From contig JABXKS010000084.1 in assembly GCA_013619125.1 (NCBI GenBank), positions 1 to 64,000 of the forward strand: DNA of 64,000 nt. Reading direction: 5' to 3'. Under the pieces are notes generated by a model that saw nothing but the letters and a program-made list of their open reading frames with translations, was not told the origin of the DNA and did no database searches. Below are positions 8,723-18,064 of the stretch, piece by piece. The position numbers were made by a program, and so were the translations under genes. The stretch comes from Clostridiales bacterium. GTDB lineage: Bacteria; Bacillota; Clostridia; Tissierellales; GPF-1. Within the stretch, counting starts at the first letter, position 1. Every line of letters begins with the position of its first letter.

Positions 8723-9436
8723 ATGAACTTTTATGAATCCATTTCCGTCTACTATGACGAAATTTTCCCACTCACCCAAAGCAAATGGAACTTTGCCAAG
8801 GAAGCGTTGACACCCAACAGCACTGTACTCGATATCGGCTGCTCGACCGGCACTTTAGCACAAGGCTTGGCTGCCGACGGCTATCAGGTCCATGCCATCG
8901 ACAAGGATCCAACGATGGTTCGGCTTGCGCGCTGCAACCATGCCCATGCAGGTGTCCACTATGCAACCATGGATATGATGGCTATTGATCAATACTTTCC
9001 AAAGAATCACTTTGAACGTATTCTCTGTTTGGGAAACACCTTGGTGCATCTTCCGGATGAACAAGCTCTTTTACGATTCTTGAAAAAAGTGAAATCACTT
9101 TTAAAACCCGAGGGAGAATTCCGCTTGCAGATGATCCACTACGATATGATCATGAAAAAAGAGACCCTGGATTTGCCCACGATCAAAACCCCCAGCCTGG
9201 AATTCACCCGTCGTTATACCAAACGAGAGGATGGACGCCTTGATTTTCAAACCACGTTGAAGCTTGAAACGGAAGACCGGATCCTAGAAAACTCGATTCC
9301 GTTGATTCCATTGCAAAAAGCGACCCTGGAGCAATTGCTAAAAGACGCTGGCTTCACCGAGATACAGACTTTTGGCGGATTTGACAAGTCGCCTCTCACT
9401 GAAAATTCTATTCCCTATGTCTGCATCGCACGATAA
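8723..9436 (+). CDS. Class I SAM-dependent methyltransferase
   Basis: Protein of 237 residues with a Rossmann methyltransferase fold. Motif I is VLDIGCSTGTLAQGL, the acidic loop is AIDKDPTMV and the post-motif segment is LCLGNTLVHLPDE. The C-terminal half carries a beta-rich insertion typical of the Methyltransf_11/25 group. The substrate is unknown. AGGAGG at 8711-8716 fixes the ATG at 8723; a longer in-frame extension upstream has no ribosome binding site. A bidirectional hairpin terminator follows. Confidence 0.88.
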   Translation: MNFYESISVYYDEIFPLTQSKWNFAKEALTPNSTVLDIGCSTGTLAQGLAADGYQVHAIDKDPTMVRLARCNHAHAGVHYATMDMMAIDQYFPKNHFERILCLGNTLVHLPDEQALLRFLKKVKSLLKPEGEFRLQMIHYDMIMKKETLDLPTIKTPSLEFTRRYTKREDGRLDFQTTLKLETEDRILENSIPLIPLQKATLEQLLKDAGFTEIQTFGGFDKSPLTENSIPYVCIAR

Positions 9437-9440
9437 ACAA

Positions 9441-9485
9441 AACCCACGATTTTCCTGTTACGTGAACAGGTTAGAATCGTGGGTT
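9441..9485. terminator. Bidirectional terminator between convergent genes
   Basis: AACCCACGATT (9441-9451) pairs with AATCGTGGGTT (9475-9485), with an inner stem CCTGTT/AACAGG. A T-rich tail follows on both strands. It separates the methyltransferase (plus) from the acetyltransferase (minus). Confidence 0.85.
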
Positions 9486-9489
9486 TCTT

Positions 9490-10371
9490 TTATAAGTTTT
9501 TCTCAAACCATTCGCTATATACTTTTTCCTCAAGAAAACCGGTCCCTTGATACAACCGGAAAGCCGGTTCATTGGCGTCTACCACCAAAAGGTGCAGGGA
9601 ATCCGCCATGGATATCGCTTGATTTTCAATATTTCGAACCAGAATCTTCCCCAATCCCTTTCTCTGATGAGATGGATTGATTGTGATGGCATCCGACCAC
9701 AACATATCTTTTTCCATAGACAAGAGATAGGTTCCGACAGCTTCCTTATCTTGAATAAGAAAACCCAATCGTGTTTCGCCCTTCTCCTGTCGCTCAAACA
9801 ACTCTTGTGCTTCTCCCAGAGACATCTCACTGCCATTGGGACTATTTCGAAATGCCCGATTGTGAAGCGCCACATACTGCTCCAAAGACTTCACAGCCAC
9901 GATTCCATCGTGAAACCCCGGCGGGAGACTTCTTTTCTCTTGAAGCGCTTTTCCCATTTGAACGATGCGGTACGTAGGGCGATATGCCAGTATCGGCAAG
10001 AGTCTATCCCCCAAGATCCGATTCTCCGCTCTTAGTCCAACTTTGGATAGCTTGGCCCCCCAATCGATGGCCATCTGCTCCAATGCTACAATTAATCTCT
10101 TTAAGCTGTCTTCCTCTCCCTCCGCACAATAACAGGTATTGAAATAGACAATTTGATCGCGTTCAATCGCCTCAACGATCATGGCTGCTACCGCAATTGT
10201 TTGACCGTCACGAAAGCTCGCCAGATAGGTTTCTCCATCCAGATACACCGATTGATAAAAGATATCTTCAATCGAGTCGGGGTCGATAAATGCATGCTCC
10301 CGGAATACCTCACGCAAGAATTCAACAACCTGCTGTTTTTCCGATTGGTCCCATTCAATGGCTGATTTCAT
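9490..10371 (-). CDS. GNAT-family acetyltransferase, two-domain size
   Basis: Protein of 293 residues whose C-terminal half is a clear GNAT domain: a beta strand ITINPSHQ, then QRKGLGKILVRNIE for acetyl-CoA binding, then NEPAFRLYQGTGF. The N-terminal half looks like a degenerate second GNAT-like domain (VAAMIVEAIERDQIV). The start is ATG 10371: GGGAGAAG lies upstream and the gene begins 4 bases after the stop of the nitroreductase gene, indicating coupling. An in-frame TTG 21 bases earlier falls inside that gene and is less likely. The acceptor is unknown. Confidence 0.85.
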   Translation of the reverse strand: MKSAIEWDQSEKQQVVEFLREVFREHAFIDPDSIEDIFYQSVYLDGETYLASFRDGQTIAVAAMIVEAIERDQIVYFNTCYCAEGEEDSLKRLIVALEQMAIDWGAKLSKVGLRAENRILGDRLLPILAYRPTYRIVQMGKALQEKRSLPPGFHDGIVAVKSLEQYVALHNRAFRNSPNGSEMSLGEAQELFERQEKGETRLGFLIQDKEAVGTYLLSMEKDMLWSDAITINPSHQRKGLGKILVRNIENQAISMADSLHLLVVDANEPAFRLYQGTGFLEEKVYSEWFEKNL

Positions 10372-10375
10372 CTCA

Positions 10376-11182
10376 TCACTTCTCCCGTACAAAGGTTATA
10401 AAGTATCGATATCTAGGATCTTCCAATGGACGCCTCACATGCCAGCTGCCCTCAATTTCCAATTCCAATCGTGCCAGATCAAAATGACAAATAGCAATCC
10501 CCATGTCAATCCGGTTCATTTCCGTCTCGTCTTTTGTCTCCAAATAAAAATGATAATAATTATATTCCTTTACAATTCGCCACGGTTGCGCATTTCTCGC
10601 GGAAGGTCCTCGTTGCACACAAGTGAAAACAGTCTCCCATTTCGAGTCCGGTTTGATTTTAAGCGGTTGCTGAAAGTCACGGTCAAAAATCAATTCCGTC
10701 AAGGGTTTGCGATCTGCCGGACGGGTCGCGATTTTCACAATCCGTTCTACAAAGGACTTTTCTTCATGAGGCATTCCAATGGCCAAAACAGCTGGAATTA
10801 CTCGCTGCCCCTTCATTAAATACAAGGCTTCCAACTTCTGTTTCTTAAACATTCCACCCAGCCAACAGGAACCGATTCCCTCTTTCCAAAGGGCAATTGC
10901 CGCCTTTTCTATTGCATATCCATAATTGACAAGACCTGCCCTCGTATCGGGAATAATGCCGAAGAGATAATTTGCAGATCCAGAAATGACGCCAAAAGTC
11001 GCCAATTGTCCGATTCCTCGCTTCTGCAATTCTTGAGGTGAAACTTGTAACAATTCAATCGAATGCCCCAAGGGTCCCTTGATGGACTCCCGACAAATTT
11101 GATCAATCAATTCGCGCTTCTTCTGCAAAGATTCGTTGGAAAATGATCGTATTGAATGTCTTGTCATCATTGCCTCAATCAT
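10376..11182 (-). CDS. Nitroreductase-family flavoprotein
   Basis: FMN-dependent nitroreductase-like protein of 268 residues, of the TM1586-type two-lobe group. TRHSIRSFSNESLQ near the start is the usual phosphate-binding segment, and the middle holds GIGSCWLGGMFKKQKL, typical of this family. Likely NAD(P)H-dependent reduction of an unidentified acceptor. GGAGGG lies 6 bases before ATG 11182 and decides the start over an in-frame codon at 11200. It is co-transcribed with the downstream acetyltransferase. Confidence 0.85.
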   Translation of the reverse strand: MIEAMMTRHSIRSFSNESLQKKRELIDQICRESIKGPLGHSIELLQVSPQELQKRGIGQLATFGVISGSANYLFGIIPDTRAGLVNYGYAIEKAAIALWKEGIGSCWLGGMFKKQKLEALYLMKGQRVIPAVLAIGMPHEEKSFVERIVKIATRPADRKPLTELIFDRDFQQPLKIKPDSKWETVFTCVQRGPSARNAQPWRIVKEYNYYHFYLETKDETEMNRIDMGIAICHFDLARLELEIEGSWHVRRPLEDPRYRYFITFVREK

Positions 11183-11274
11183 ATCGTTCCCTCCAAACAT
11201 CTTGATCTATATTCTGCTCTGCCTCTCTTTTTATTCTATCATATTCCGCTAAACAAAAAGAGTGATTGTTGCAA

Positions 11275-12285
11275 TCACTCCATTGCTTCAATCACACGTC
11301 TCGTCTCAACCCAGATGCCCTTATAGAATACCATCTCCCAAAGATCCGGCATTTGAAGGGCTTTCCATTCTGGATAGCCAAATCCGGGGTCAAAGGCATG
11401 AAACACCGCGCCCATCCAGGTTCCATGGGAAGCAATCAAAACAGTCTTGCCACGATGCCTGCTTTCTATCGCCAAGACCGCCTCTTTGCCTCTTGCTGTC
11501 ACTTCATCCAGAGATTCTCCTCCAGGCAAGTAAAAGGACTCGTCCAGCCACTGACAAGCAGCAAAGGCATCGAAATCCTCAATAGGCTCGTCCGCAACTT
11601 TTCGTTCCCGAAGCCGCATGTCTTGAAGAATTTCCAAATTTCGCTTTTCAGACAGAGGTCTTGCTGTATCCATCGCCCGCCTGTAGGGACTCGAATAGAT
11701 CGCATCCAACTGCAGATCGACCGGCAGGTTCTCAGCCAAATCCTTTGCAGCCGCCGCTCCCGCTTCGGACAATCCCCGGCCTTGGTCGTCTGTTGAAAAC
11801 ACGGATTTCGCATGGCGCAGCATCAAAATCCTGGTGCAAGCCGAAAGGAATTCCTTCCGCGCCTCTTCTTCGTTGATCACATCCATCCCGGACGCGCGAA
11901 GAACCCTAGCAGTCACTCCCATGCCGGAGATCAGCCTTCCTTGAAAACTTCCATCATAGATCCGTACTGATCCGCAAGATGGACTTTTCGATTTTAGAAT
12001 CGCCCGATTGGCGCCAATCGCCCGGGCAACATCAAGCGCTTGATTGGCACCGCTACTATATTCAGCCGTAACATTAATTCCCGCCTCTGTGCAAATCCAA
12101 AAGGGCTCCTCGGATACGATCTCCGCAGGGTCTCTGGGTGTTGCCAGTCCCCCCAATACCTCGGGACATACGGGAACCAAGTCACCCGCTTCGAACATCG
12201 CCCGAACCAGAGGGTCCGGCACCGATTTTCCATCATACCGGCAAGCGCAACCCGTCAAACAAGCGCTTACTATTGTCTTTTCCAT
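11275..12285 (-). CDS. DUF523 (TudS-like) / histidine phosphatase fusion
   Basis: Two domains in one 336-residue chain. Residues 1-145 are DUF523, the family of the thiouracil desulfidase TudS: SACLTGCACRYDGK with C9, C13 and C15, CPEVLGGLATPRDPAEI with C40, and LKSKSPSCGS with C104. These supply the cysteines expected to bind a 4Fe-4S cluster. Residues 152-330 are a phosphoglycerate-mutase-type histidine phosphatase with catalytic LRHAKS (H158), the arginine in SSPYRRAMDTA and the second histidine in IASHGTW. DUF523 usually occurs alone. GGGAGGG precedes the ATG. The fusion suggests desulfuration or nucleobase salvage linked to dephosphorylation, which is inference. Confidence 0.85.
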   Translation of the reverse strand: MEKTIVSACLTGCACRYDGKSVPDPLVRAMFEAGDLVPVCPEVLGGLATPRDPAEIVSEEPFWICTEAGINVTAEYSSGANQALDVARAIGANRAILKSKSPSCGSVRIYDGSFQGRLISGMGVTARVLRASGMDVINEEEARKEFLSACTRILMLRHAKSVFSTDDQGRGLSEAGAAAAKDLAENLPVDLQLDAIYSSPYRRAMDTARPLSEKRNLEILQDMRLRERKVADEPIEDFDAFAACQWLDESFYLPGGESLDEVTARGKEAVLAIESRHRGKTVLIASHGTWMGAVFHAFDPGFGYPEWKALQMPDLWEMVFYKGIWVETRRVIEAME

Positions 12286-12345
12286 TCTATTCCCTCCCTA
12301 CACTTCGTTTCCATTATAGGGAATCATAAAGGGATTGCCTATCCT

Positions 12346-13302
12346 TTATTTGTAAATAATGGTGCCGCTCTCGCCTTTAATCGCCAATGGCGCTTTTTCC
12401 AGAGACGCAATCACCGCTTTTCGGTCCTCACCACCATTAACAAATGCGATGGCCGCCTGTACTTTCGGCAGCATACTCCCAGGAGCAAATTGTCCTTCTT
12501 CGCAATAGCGAATAGCTTCCTCAACGGACATTTCCTTCAAGTCTTCCTGCTCCGGCGTGCCGAAATTGATGGCCACCCGGTCCACCGCTGTCAGAATAAA
12601 GAGATAGTCCGCATCCACAGCCTTGGCCAGTTCCGCCGATGCAAAATCCTTGTCAATCACAGCCGCCACACCGGAAAAACTGCCGTCTTCATTTTCCACA
12701 ACGGGAATTCCACCCCCGCCGCAAGTAATCACGATAAATCCATTGTCCAGCATATTGCAGATGGATTCCTTTTCCAAGATGCGTTGCGGAATCGGCGATG
12801 CCACCATGCGACGATAGCCTCTGCCCGCGTCTTCCTTCATCACCAACTCTGGATCCTTCGCCATCATGGCCTCGGCCTCTTCCTTTGAGTAGAAACCGCC
12901 GATGGGCTTGGTCGGATTTTCAAAAGCCGAATCATTGCGGTTCACCTCAATCTGCGTCACCACCGACGCGACAAACCATGGCTTGTTCTGCACCCGGATT
13001 TCCGCCTGCAAGGCGTTTTGCAGATGAAAGCCGATATAGCCCTGGCTCATGGCCGTGCATTCCGGCAAATCAAATTTAGCAATCTTGGCGTTGTTTTTGG
13101 AAGCCTCTTCGAAAGCCAGATTGATCATACCCACCTGCGGTCCATTACCATGACAGATAATAATTTCATTGCCCTGATTAATCAGATCAATCAGCGGCTT
13201 GACCGCCTGCCGCACCTTGATCTTCTGTTCCTCCGGATTCTTTCCCAAGGCATTTCCTCCTAAGGCGATCACAGCTCTCGGTATTGCATGCTTATGTGGC
13301 AT
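12346..13302 (-). CDS. arcC: Carbamate kinase
   Basis: Amino-acid-kinase-fold enzyme that makes ATP and ammonia plus CO2 from carbamoyl phosphate and ADP in arginine or purine fermentation. The 318-residue length is normal. VIALGGNALG at the N-terminus, CHGNGPQVGMINLAF, ITCGGGGIPV and VIDKDFASAELAKAVDADY are family hallmarks. Arginine deiminase and ornithine carbamoyltransferase are not nearby, so it stands alone here. A GGGGGGAAG ribosome binding site is present. The short gap to the DUF523 gene (60 bases) allows read-through but no functional link is evident. Confidence 0.95.
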   Translation of the reverse strand: MPHKHAIPRAVIALGGNALGKNPEEQKIKVRQAVKPLIDLINQGNEIIICHGNGPQVGMINLAFEEASKNNAKIAKFDLPECTAMSQGYIGFHLQNALQAEIRVQNKPWFVASVVTQIEVNRNDSAFENPTKPIGGFYSKEEAEAMMAKDPELVMKEDAGRGYRRMVASPIPQRILEKESICNMLDNGFIVITCGGGGIPVVENEDGSFSGVAAVIDKDFASAELAKAVDADYLFILTAVDRVAINFGTPEQEDLKEMSVEEAIRYCEEGQFAPGSMLPKVQAAIAFVNGGEDRKAVIASLEKAPLAIKGESGTIIYK

Positions 13303-13483
13303 TGTTTCTTCCCCCCTTCTTTGATTGAACCGATATCCGGTTCATGCACTTTCAAAAATCCATGACCCTTATTAAACCATTGAAATCTTAATACTTGATG
13401 AGTCAAAGGTTTCATCGGCGGCTGTATTTCTCTCTCTCTTTGAACCATATCGAAACCACTCAGCCTTGTCAATTATCTAAGGA

Positions 13484-13518
13484 ATAAAAAGAAAAACCCT
13501 CGAAGATCGAAGGTTTCT
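13484..13518 (-). terminator. Terminator of the efflux operon
   Basis: On the minus strand AACCTTCGA pairs with TCGAGGGTT (one mismatch, plus positions 13495-13515) and is followed by a T-rich tail. It lies just past the last gene of the efflux operon. The remaining bases of 13303-13531 show no gene. Confidence 0.75.
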
Positions 13519-13531
13519 CTTTTTCATTTAT

Positions 13532-14830
13532 TTATTCTTTATGGTCATCCAAAATACTCGGTGAAATACCATGGGAACTCAAGATCCAATCCGTATAGGC
13601 CCGGCCGATTCGATCCATGGTCGCTTCTGGATCATATCTCCAATTTGCGACATAGGCATTCAACTCCTGCGCCCAGACATCTTCTTCAATCAAGAGATTC
13701 TCTTTCCAATTTTTCAAATCTCGATTCCAAGCTTCCACAGCCTGCTCATATGCCAAACGATCCTGGTTGTAGCGAAGCGTAGCTTCAGCCGCCCCAATCT
13801 TCGCTTCTAAAACCTCTTTTTCACTACCTTGCCCGCTCAACAGTTTATCCTCAACAAAACCTCGTTCCTGCTCCCTGTTTTTCAGGGTCATCATGTCTTG
13901 TCGAATCGCAAGATTTAAGTTTTGCAAATTCGCGAACCGGTCCTTGATCGCGGCTTTGCTGTCGACCAAGGCATCCGCCACCTTGCCCACTTCCTCAATC
14001 TCACTCAAGAGATATTGCGGATAGGCGTTCGGACGATTTTCTTCAAACTTGGGTCCGCGAAATCCCTCTTCAATCGCTCGAATCTCCAATACCGTCTTTT
14101 GATACGCCTGGATTGCAGATCGGAATTGATCGGTCCCCAAGGCCAGTTGATCAATTTCTTCATTTGCCAGCGCTCTAGGCATCATTGGCAAAACGTCCCA
14201 AATGATTTCCAACGGCTGACCTTCTTGCATTGGTGTTTGTAACTTCTGATTAAATCTTTCCAATGCCTCATGCTGTTTCAATTGCGACTGAAATTGATTT
14301 CTCTCCTGGTTCAAAAAGACATAAGAGGCATCATGATACGCCATCAATGAAATACTCCCATTTGCATAACGAATTTTTGCCGAGGCTAGATTCATCTTTG
14401 CCAATTCCAATTGAAGACTTGCCAGATTCAATTCCGCCTGCGCATCCGCCAAGGCAAAGAATCTTGTCTCCACACGATTTTCTCCACTGGTTTTCAGATC
14501 TTCCAATTGTTGTTCAAGACCCTCTACTTGCTCCTTCAGATTCAAAGGCACCAGGTAGATTTCTCGCTGATTTTGGATCGAAAGACCGCTCCAATCGTCT
14601 TTGTTGGCATAATTGCGCTTTGCCGCCTTAACAGACTCTTCCATGGCTTCTTTCAGATTCTTTTCAGCCAATTTTATTTGCTCGTTTAAAATCGTCACTT
14701 GGTAGCTTGGCTCAGATTTTGCTTGATTTTGTGCCTGTTCCAATGTCACACCCGTCTCGCTAGCAAACCCGCTAGATGAAATTCCCAACATTAAGATCAG
14801 GCCGAAGGTTAACTCTTTTATTCGTTTCAT
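13532..14830 (-). CDS. TolC-like exported coiled-coil protein
   Basis: Last gene of an efflux operon, 432 residues. A signal peptide ends near SSSGFASE, then long amphipathic helices run through the protein (for example QIKLAEKNLKEAMEESVKAA and LQLELAKMNLASAKIRYANG), the heptad-rich pattern of TolC-family proteins. The start is ATG 14830 with GAGGAGG 7 bases upstream. TolC proteins form outer-membrane ducts in diderms; in a monoderm this more likely acts as a wall-side or extracellular partner of the HlyD-like protein. No beta-strand porin segments are obvious. Its reading frame begins inside the end of the permease gene. Confidence 0.72.
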   Translation of the reverse strand: MKRIKELTFGLILMLGISSSGFASETGVTLEQAQNQAKSEPSYQVTILNEQIKLAEKNLKEAMEESVKAAKRNYANKDDWSGLSIQNQREIYLVPLNLKEQVEGLEQQLEDLKTSGENRVETRFFALADAQAELNLASLQLELAKMNLASAKIRYANGSISLMAYHDASYVFLNQERNQFQSQLKQHEALERFNQKLQTPMQEGQPLEIIWDVLPMMPRALANEEIDQLALGTDQFRSAIQAYQKTVLEIRAIEEGFRGPKFEENRPNAYPQYLLSEIEEVGKVADALVDSKAAIKDRFANLQNLNLAIRQDMMTLKNREQERGFVEDKLLSGQGSEKEVLEAKIGAAEATLRYNQDRLAYEQAVEAWNRDLKNWKENLLIEEDVWAQELNAYVANWRYDPEATMDRIGRAYTDWILSSHGISPSILDDHKE

Positions 14831-14843
14831 CGTATTTCCTCCT

Positions 14844-16037
14844 CTATTCATGACGCAATGCTTCGATGGGACTCAGCTTTGCTGCTTGGCTGGCCGGATA
14901 GATCCCAAAGAAAAGACCAATGGCGATCGAAAAGGCTGAAGCATATAAAATAGCATCCGTTGATATCACCCGCGGCACCTTCATCGCGCTGCAGGCAATG
15001 GCAGCAAGTCCCATGCCCAAGACAGCCCCAATAATACCGCCTGTCAAGGTTAAAAGCACCGACTCAATCAAGAATTGAATCATAATGTGATGCCGTTTTG
15101 CGCCAATGGCTTTTCGAATGCCAATCTCTCGAATCCGCTCAGTCACCGATACCAGCATGATATTCATCACACCGATTCCGCCAACCAAAAGCGCGATGCC
15201 CGCAATGGCAGCAATCAATAAGGTTACCTTTCCTAGAACATCATTTACCGTGGCCAAGGCCGCTTCTGAACTGAATACCCTGTAGAAGTTCTGTCCTTCC
15301 GCATCATGTCGGCTTTCCAAAAACTTGACGACTCTTGTACTCAACACATCTGTGCTTTGTCCTTCCGCCGGATAAATATTTAAAGAACCGTATGCGTTCT
15401 GATTTAAAATCTTTTGTGCCGTTCCAATAGATATAAATCCGCCATAGGACTCCGACCGCTGATCTTCTTGGGTATAGACCCCGACAATCTGAAATCCAGT
15501 GCTGGTATCATCCATCTGCAAAAACATGGTTTGCCCAATTGCCGACATTCCTGGAAATAAATCTTTCGCCAATCGTTCGCCAACAACGACTACATTCTTC
15601 TTGTTCGCGCGTTCCTCATCCAACAGGTCTCGTCCTTCGATGATTGTCGCTTTTGACATTTTCAAAGTGCCCGATGACGAACCGCGAAAGGTTGCACCAG
15701 GTTGCTCAAGATTACCCACCACATCACCAGAAATACGGCTGTCTGGGGCAATCTCCAAGGTTTCCTTTTGAAACTTTGTCTGTAGGGCTGCGATATCTTC
15801 CGCTGTGATCATCGCCTTTTCATAGACCTCTGAATCCAAGTTGTAGTTCATATAGACCTGAAAACTGTTTCCACTTAAATTCGACAATTGATCGTTCATG
15901 CTGGCTTTTGTCCCATCACCAATGGATACAATGGTCACCACCGAAGAGATGCCGATAATAATTCCAAGCATCGTCAAAAGCGAACGCATTTTATTGGACC
16001 AAATAGCACTTAACGCGATCCTAAATAGCTCTTTCAT
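14844..16037 (-). CDS. MacB-type ABC transporter permease
   Basis: Permease of 397 residues with the MacB/FtsX architecture: an N-terminal membrane helix (SLLTMLGIIIGISSVVTIVSIG), a large extracytoplasmic MacB_PCD domain (about 45-250), and three C-terminal helices (about 270-385) ending SPIEALRHE. It works with the ATPase encoded directly upstream, whose stop overlaps this start by 4 bases. Such transporters use mechanotransmission to drive export of peptides, lipids or antibiotics via a periplasmic adaptor. The substrate is unknown. Confidence 0.92.
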   Translation of the reverse strand: MKELFRIALSAIWSNKMRSLLTMLGIIIGISSVVTIVSIGDGTKASMNDQLSNLSGNSFQVYMNYNLDSEVYEKAMITAEDIAALQTKFQKETLEIAPDSRISGDVVGNLEQPGATFRGSSSGTLKMSKATIIEGRDLLDEERANKKNVVVVGERLAKDLFPGMSAIGQTMFLQMDDTSTGFQIVGVYTQEDQRSESYGGFISIGTAQKILNQNAYGSLNIYPAEGQSTDVLSTRVVKFLESRHDAEGQNFYRVFSSEAALATVNDVLGKVTLLIAAIAGIALLVGGIGVMNIMLVSVTERIREIGIRKAIGAKRHHIMIQFLIESVLLTLTGGIIGAVLGMGLAAIACSAMKVPRVISTDAILYASAFSIAIGLFFGIYPASQAAKLSPIEALRHE

Positions 16038-16726
16038 ATGCGTTTTCCCTCCTTATTCCGGTAATCATCCACGATCTCGCCATCTTTGATCACAATGACT
16101 CGTGAACAATGCTTAGCAACTTCCGACTCATGGGTAACCATGATGATCGTGCGCCCCTCATGATGTAGTTCTTGGAATAATCGAAGGATTTCTTCCGTTG
16201 ATTTTGAATCCAAGTTCCCCGTGGGTTCATCGGCCAGAAGAATTGCCGGATCTGTCGCCAAAGCGCGGGCAATGGCAACCCGTTGCCGTTGCCCTCCCGA
16301 CATCTCGGACGGGCGATGTTTGCCGCGATCTCCAAGCCCCACTTGTTCTAGGGCTTTTTTCGCACGTTGATTTCGTTCCTTCGTTGATTTCCCCGCATAA
16401 ACCATGGGTAACTCTACATTTTGCTGCGCATTCAGTTTTGGCAAAAGATTAAAGGATTGAAAGATAAATCCAATCTTTTGATTCCGTACATCCGCCAATT
16501 CGTCTTCTGTCAATTCCTCAACATGAGTTCCATCAATCCAGTATGCGCCCGCAGTGGCCTGATCCAAACACCCCAGCACATTCATCAATGTGGATTTTCC
16601 AGAACCAGATGGTCCCATGATGGCCATAAAATCACCTTTTCTCACATGAAGATCAATATCTTTCAAGGCTTCCACTCGGATTTCGCCCTGCTCGTATACC
16701 TTTGTCAGTTTCTCCAGTTGAATCAT
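16034..16726 (-). CDS. ABC transporter ATPase, MacB/LolD type
   Basis: ATP-binding subunit of 230 residues. Walker A is GPSGSGKST, the Q-loop is [10 protein letters not shown], the signature is LSGGQ-like [16 protein letters not shown], Walker B is [13 protein letters not shown] and the switch histidine is in MVTHESEV. It pairs with the MacB-type permease downstream and the HlyD-like adaptor upstream, from which it is separated by 3 bases. High sequence conservation makes the family assignment secure. Confidence 0.96.
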   Translation of the reverse strand: MIQLEKLTKVYEQGEIRVEALKDIDLHVRKGDFMAIMGPSGSGKSTLMNVLGCLDQATAGAYWIDGTHVEELTEDELADVRNQKIGFIFQSFNLLPKLNAQQNVELPMVYAGKSTKERNQRAKKALEQVGLGDRGKHRPSEMSGGQRQRVAIARALATDPAILLADEPTGNLDSKSTEEILRLFQELHHEGRTIIMVTHESEVAKHCSRVIVIKDGEIVDDYRNKEGKRI

Positions 16727-16729
16727 CGG

Positions 16730-17953
16730 TTACCACCTCTCGATAAAGGCACCGGCATCTTCAACATAAATGCGAATCAAGTCTCCTTCTTGCAAGCCCT
16801 CGCCCGACACTTCCACATTGTAATCGCCGCGAACACCAAGTTCGACCGGAATTACCGTTTCAACACCGTCACGGTCCACAAACAAGACTTTCCGTCCCTC
16901 TTGGTCGCCTACTGCCTCAAACGGTACGGCCAGCACATTATCCTTTTCCTGTACAACAATCTCCATCTGTACGGAGTTGTTGATTTTAAAGAGGTCATCT
17001 TCATCATCCACTTGAACTTCCACTTCAAAAACCGTCTTTCCATTTAAGCGAACACCGGCAGGCGACAAATAAATAATCGTCCCGTGATAGTCTTTGCTTG
17101 GGTCGGCATTGCGGCGAATCGTTACTGGGTTCCCTTTCGTCAAATTGGCCGCATCAAATTCATTGATCGTAGAAAGTACCTTCAATGATCCAACATCTTT
17201 CACTTCAATCAAATTCGTACCAACCTGCACTTGATCACCGGCTTTACCATCAATGGTCGTTATGATCCCATCGATCGGCGATTTGATCTCGGCATTGCTC
17301 CATTCTTCCTTGGCATCAGCCAACTCACTCTCGGCTTGTTCTACGCCTAAAATTCGTTTTGCCCGTTCCTGATCCAAATCAAACGCCTCATATTGAATCT
17401 TCGCGTCCAAGTAACTTGATTTTGCTTGCATCAATGCCTCTTTTGCTTGACCCGCAGCTTGCGCCGAAATCGAACCCAATGATAAAAGTTGTTGCTGCTC
17501 CTCATTGGTTTGCATCGCGCGATCATAAGCCATTTTGGTTGATTCATAATTCATTCTGATTGTTTGACCCGCATCCTGATTAAAGTTCGCTACCTTTTCT
17601 TTTACTTCCTGCAAATTCAATTCAGCTTGCTTAACGGCTGCCAATGCTTTGGAATCTTCCATTCGAATCAACACTTGATTCTTTTCAACTGGATCACCTT
17701 CCGCTACCGCAATCTCGTTGATCTTTCCCGTAAATCCAGCTTGCATCATCTGCTCTTGCTCTGAAACCGCCAAACCAGAAATCAACACCTTTTCGCTTAC
17801 AGTTTTCTTTTCCAAGGGTATTGTTGAAAATGACGGCATCCCCGCTGCTTGTGCAGGCGCTTTCACTTTCAAGGCATAGAATCCCCCTACTGCAAGTACC
17901 AAAACCAGTAGTAGAATCCATCGTTTTTTTATTTTGAATCGCTTAGTTTTCAT
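16730..17953 (-). CDS. HlyD/MacA-like membrane fusion protein
   Basis: Adaptor of the efflux system, 407 residues, first gene of the operon. A single N-terminal membrane helix follows a basic stretch (KTKRFKIKKRWILLLVLVLA). A split biotinyl-lipoyl-like domain, a coiled-coil hairpin (about 95-205, EQQQLLSLGSISAQAAGQAK) and beta-barrel domains follow. GGGAGGA lies 5 bases before ATG 17953, which decides the start over longer in-frame options. It links the MacB-type permease to the TolC-like protein. No dedicated regulator is adjacent. Confidence 0.9.
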   Translation of the reverse strand: MKTKRFKIKKRWILLLVLVLAVGGFYALKVKAPAQAAGMPSFSTIPLEKKTVSEKVLISGLAVSEQEQMMQAGFTGKINEIAVAEGDPVEKNQVLIRMEDSKALAAVKQAELNLQEVKEKVANFNQDAGQTIRMNYESTKMAYDRAMQTNEEQQQLLSLGSISAQAAGQAKEALMQAKSSYLDAKIQYEAFDLDQERAKRILGVEQAESELADAKEEWSNAEIKSPIDGIITTIDGKAGDQVQVGTNLIEVKDVGSLKVLSTINEFDAANLTKGNPVTIRRNADPSKDYHGTIIYLSPAGVRLNGKTVFEVEVQVDDEDDLFKINNSVQMEIVVQEKDNVLAVPFEAVGDQEGRKVLFVDRDGVETVIPVELGVRGDYNVEVSGEGLQEGDLIRIYVEDAGAFIERW

Positions 17954-18034
17954 AAGTGTCCTCCCTTTCATGTCTTTACTTAGTATAGAATCCAATTCTT
18001 AACTAAACCTGAACGAGAGCCTTACCATTTCCTT

Positions 18035-18064
18035 AAAAAAAAGAAGAAGCTGAAAATCAGCTTC
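18035..18064 (-). terminator. Terminator of the HD-domain gene
   Basis: GAAGCTGA (18046-18053) pairs with TCAGCTTC (18057-18064). On the minus strand a run of Ts follows, matching the A-run at 18035-18042. The stop codon of the HD gene lies inside the stem. Confidence 0.82.

Noticed and set aside
12040-12888. Plus-strand reading frame of 282 codons
   Set aside because: Antisense to the DUF523 fusion and carbamate kinase genes; no ribosome binding site.
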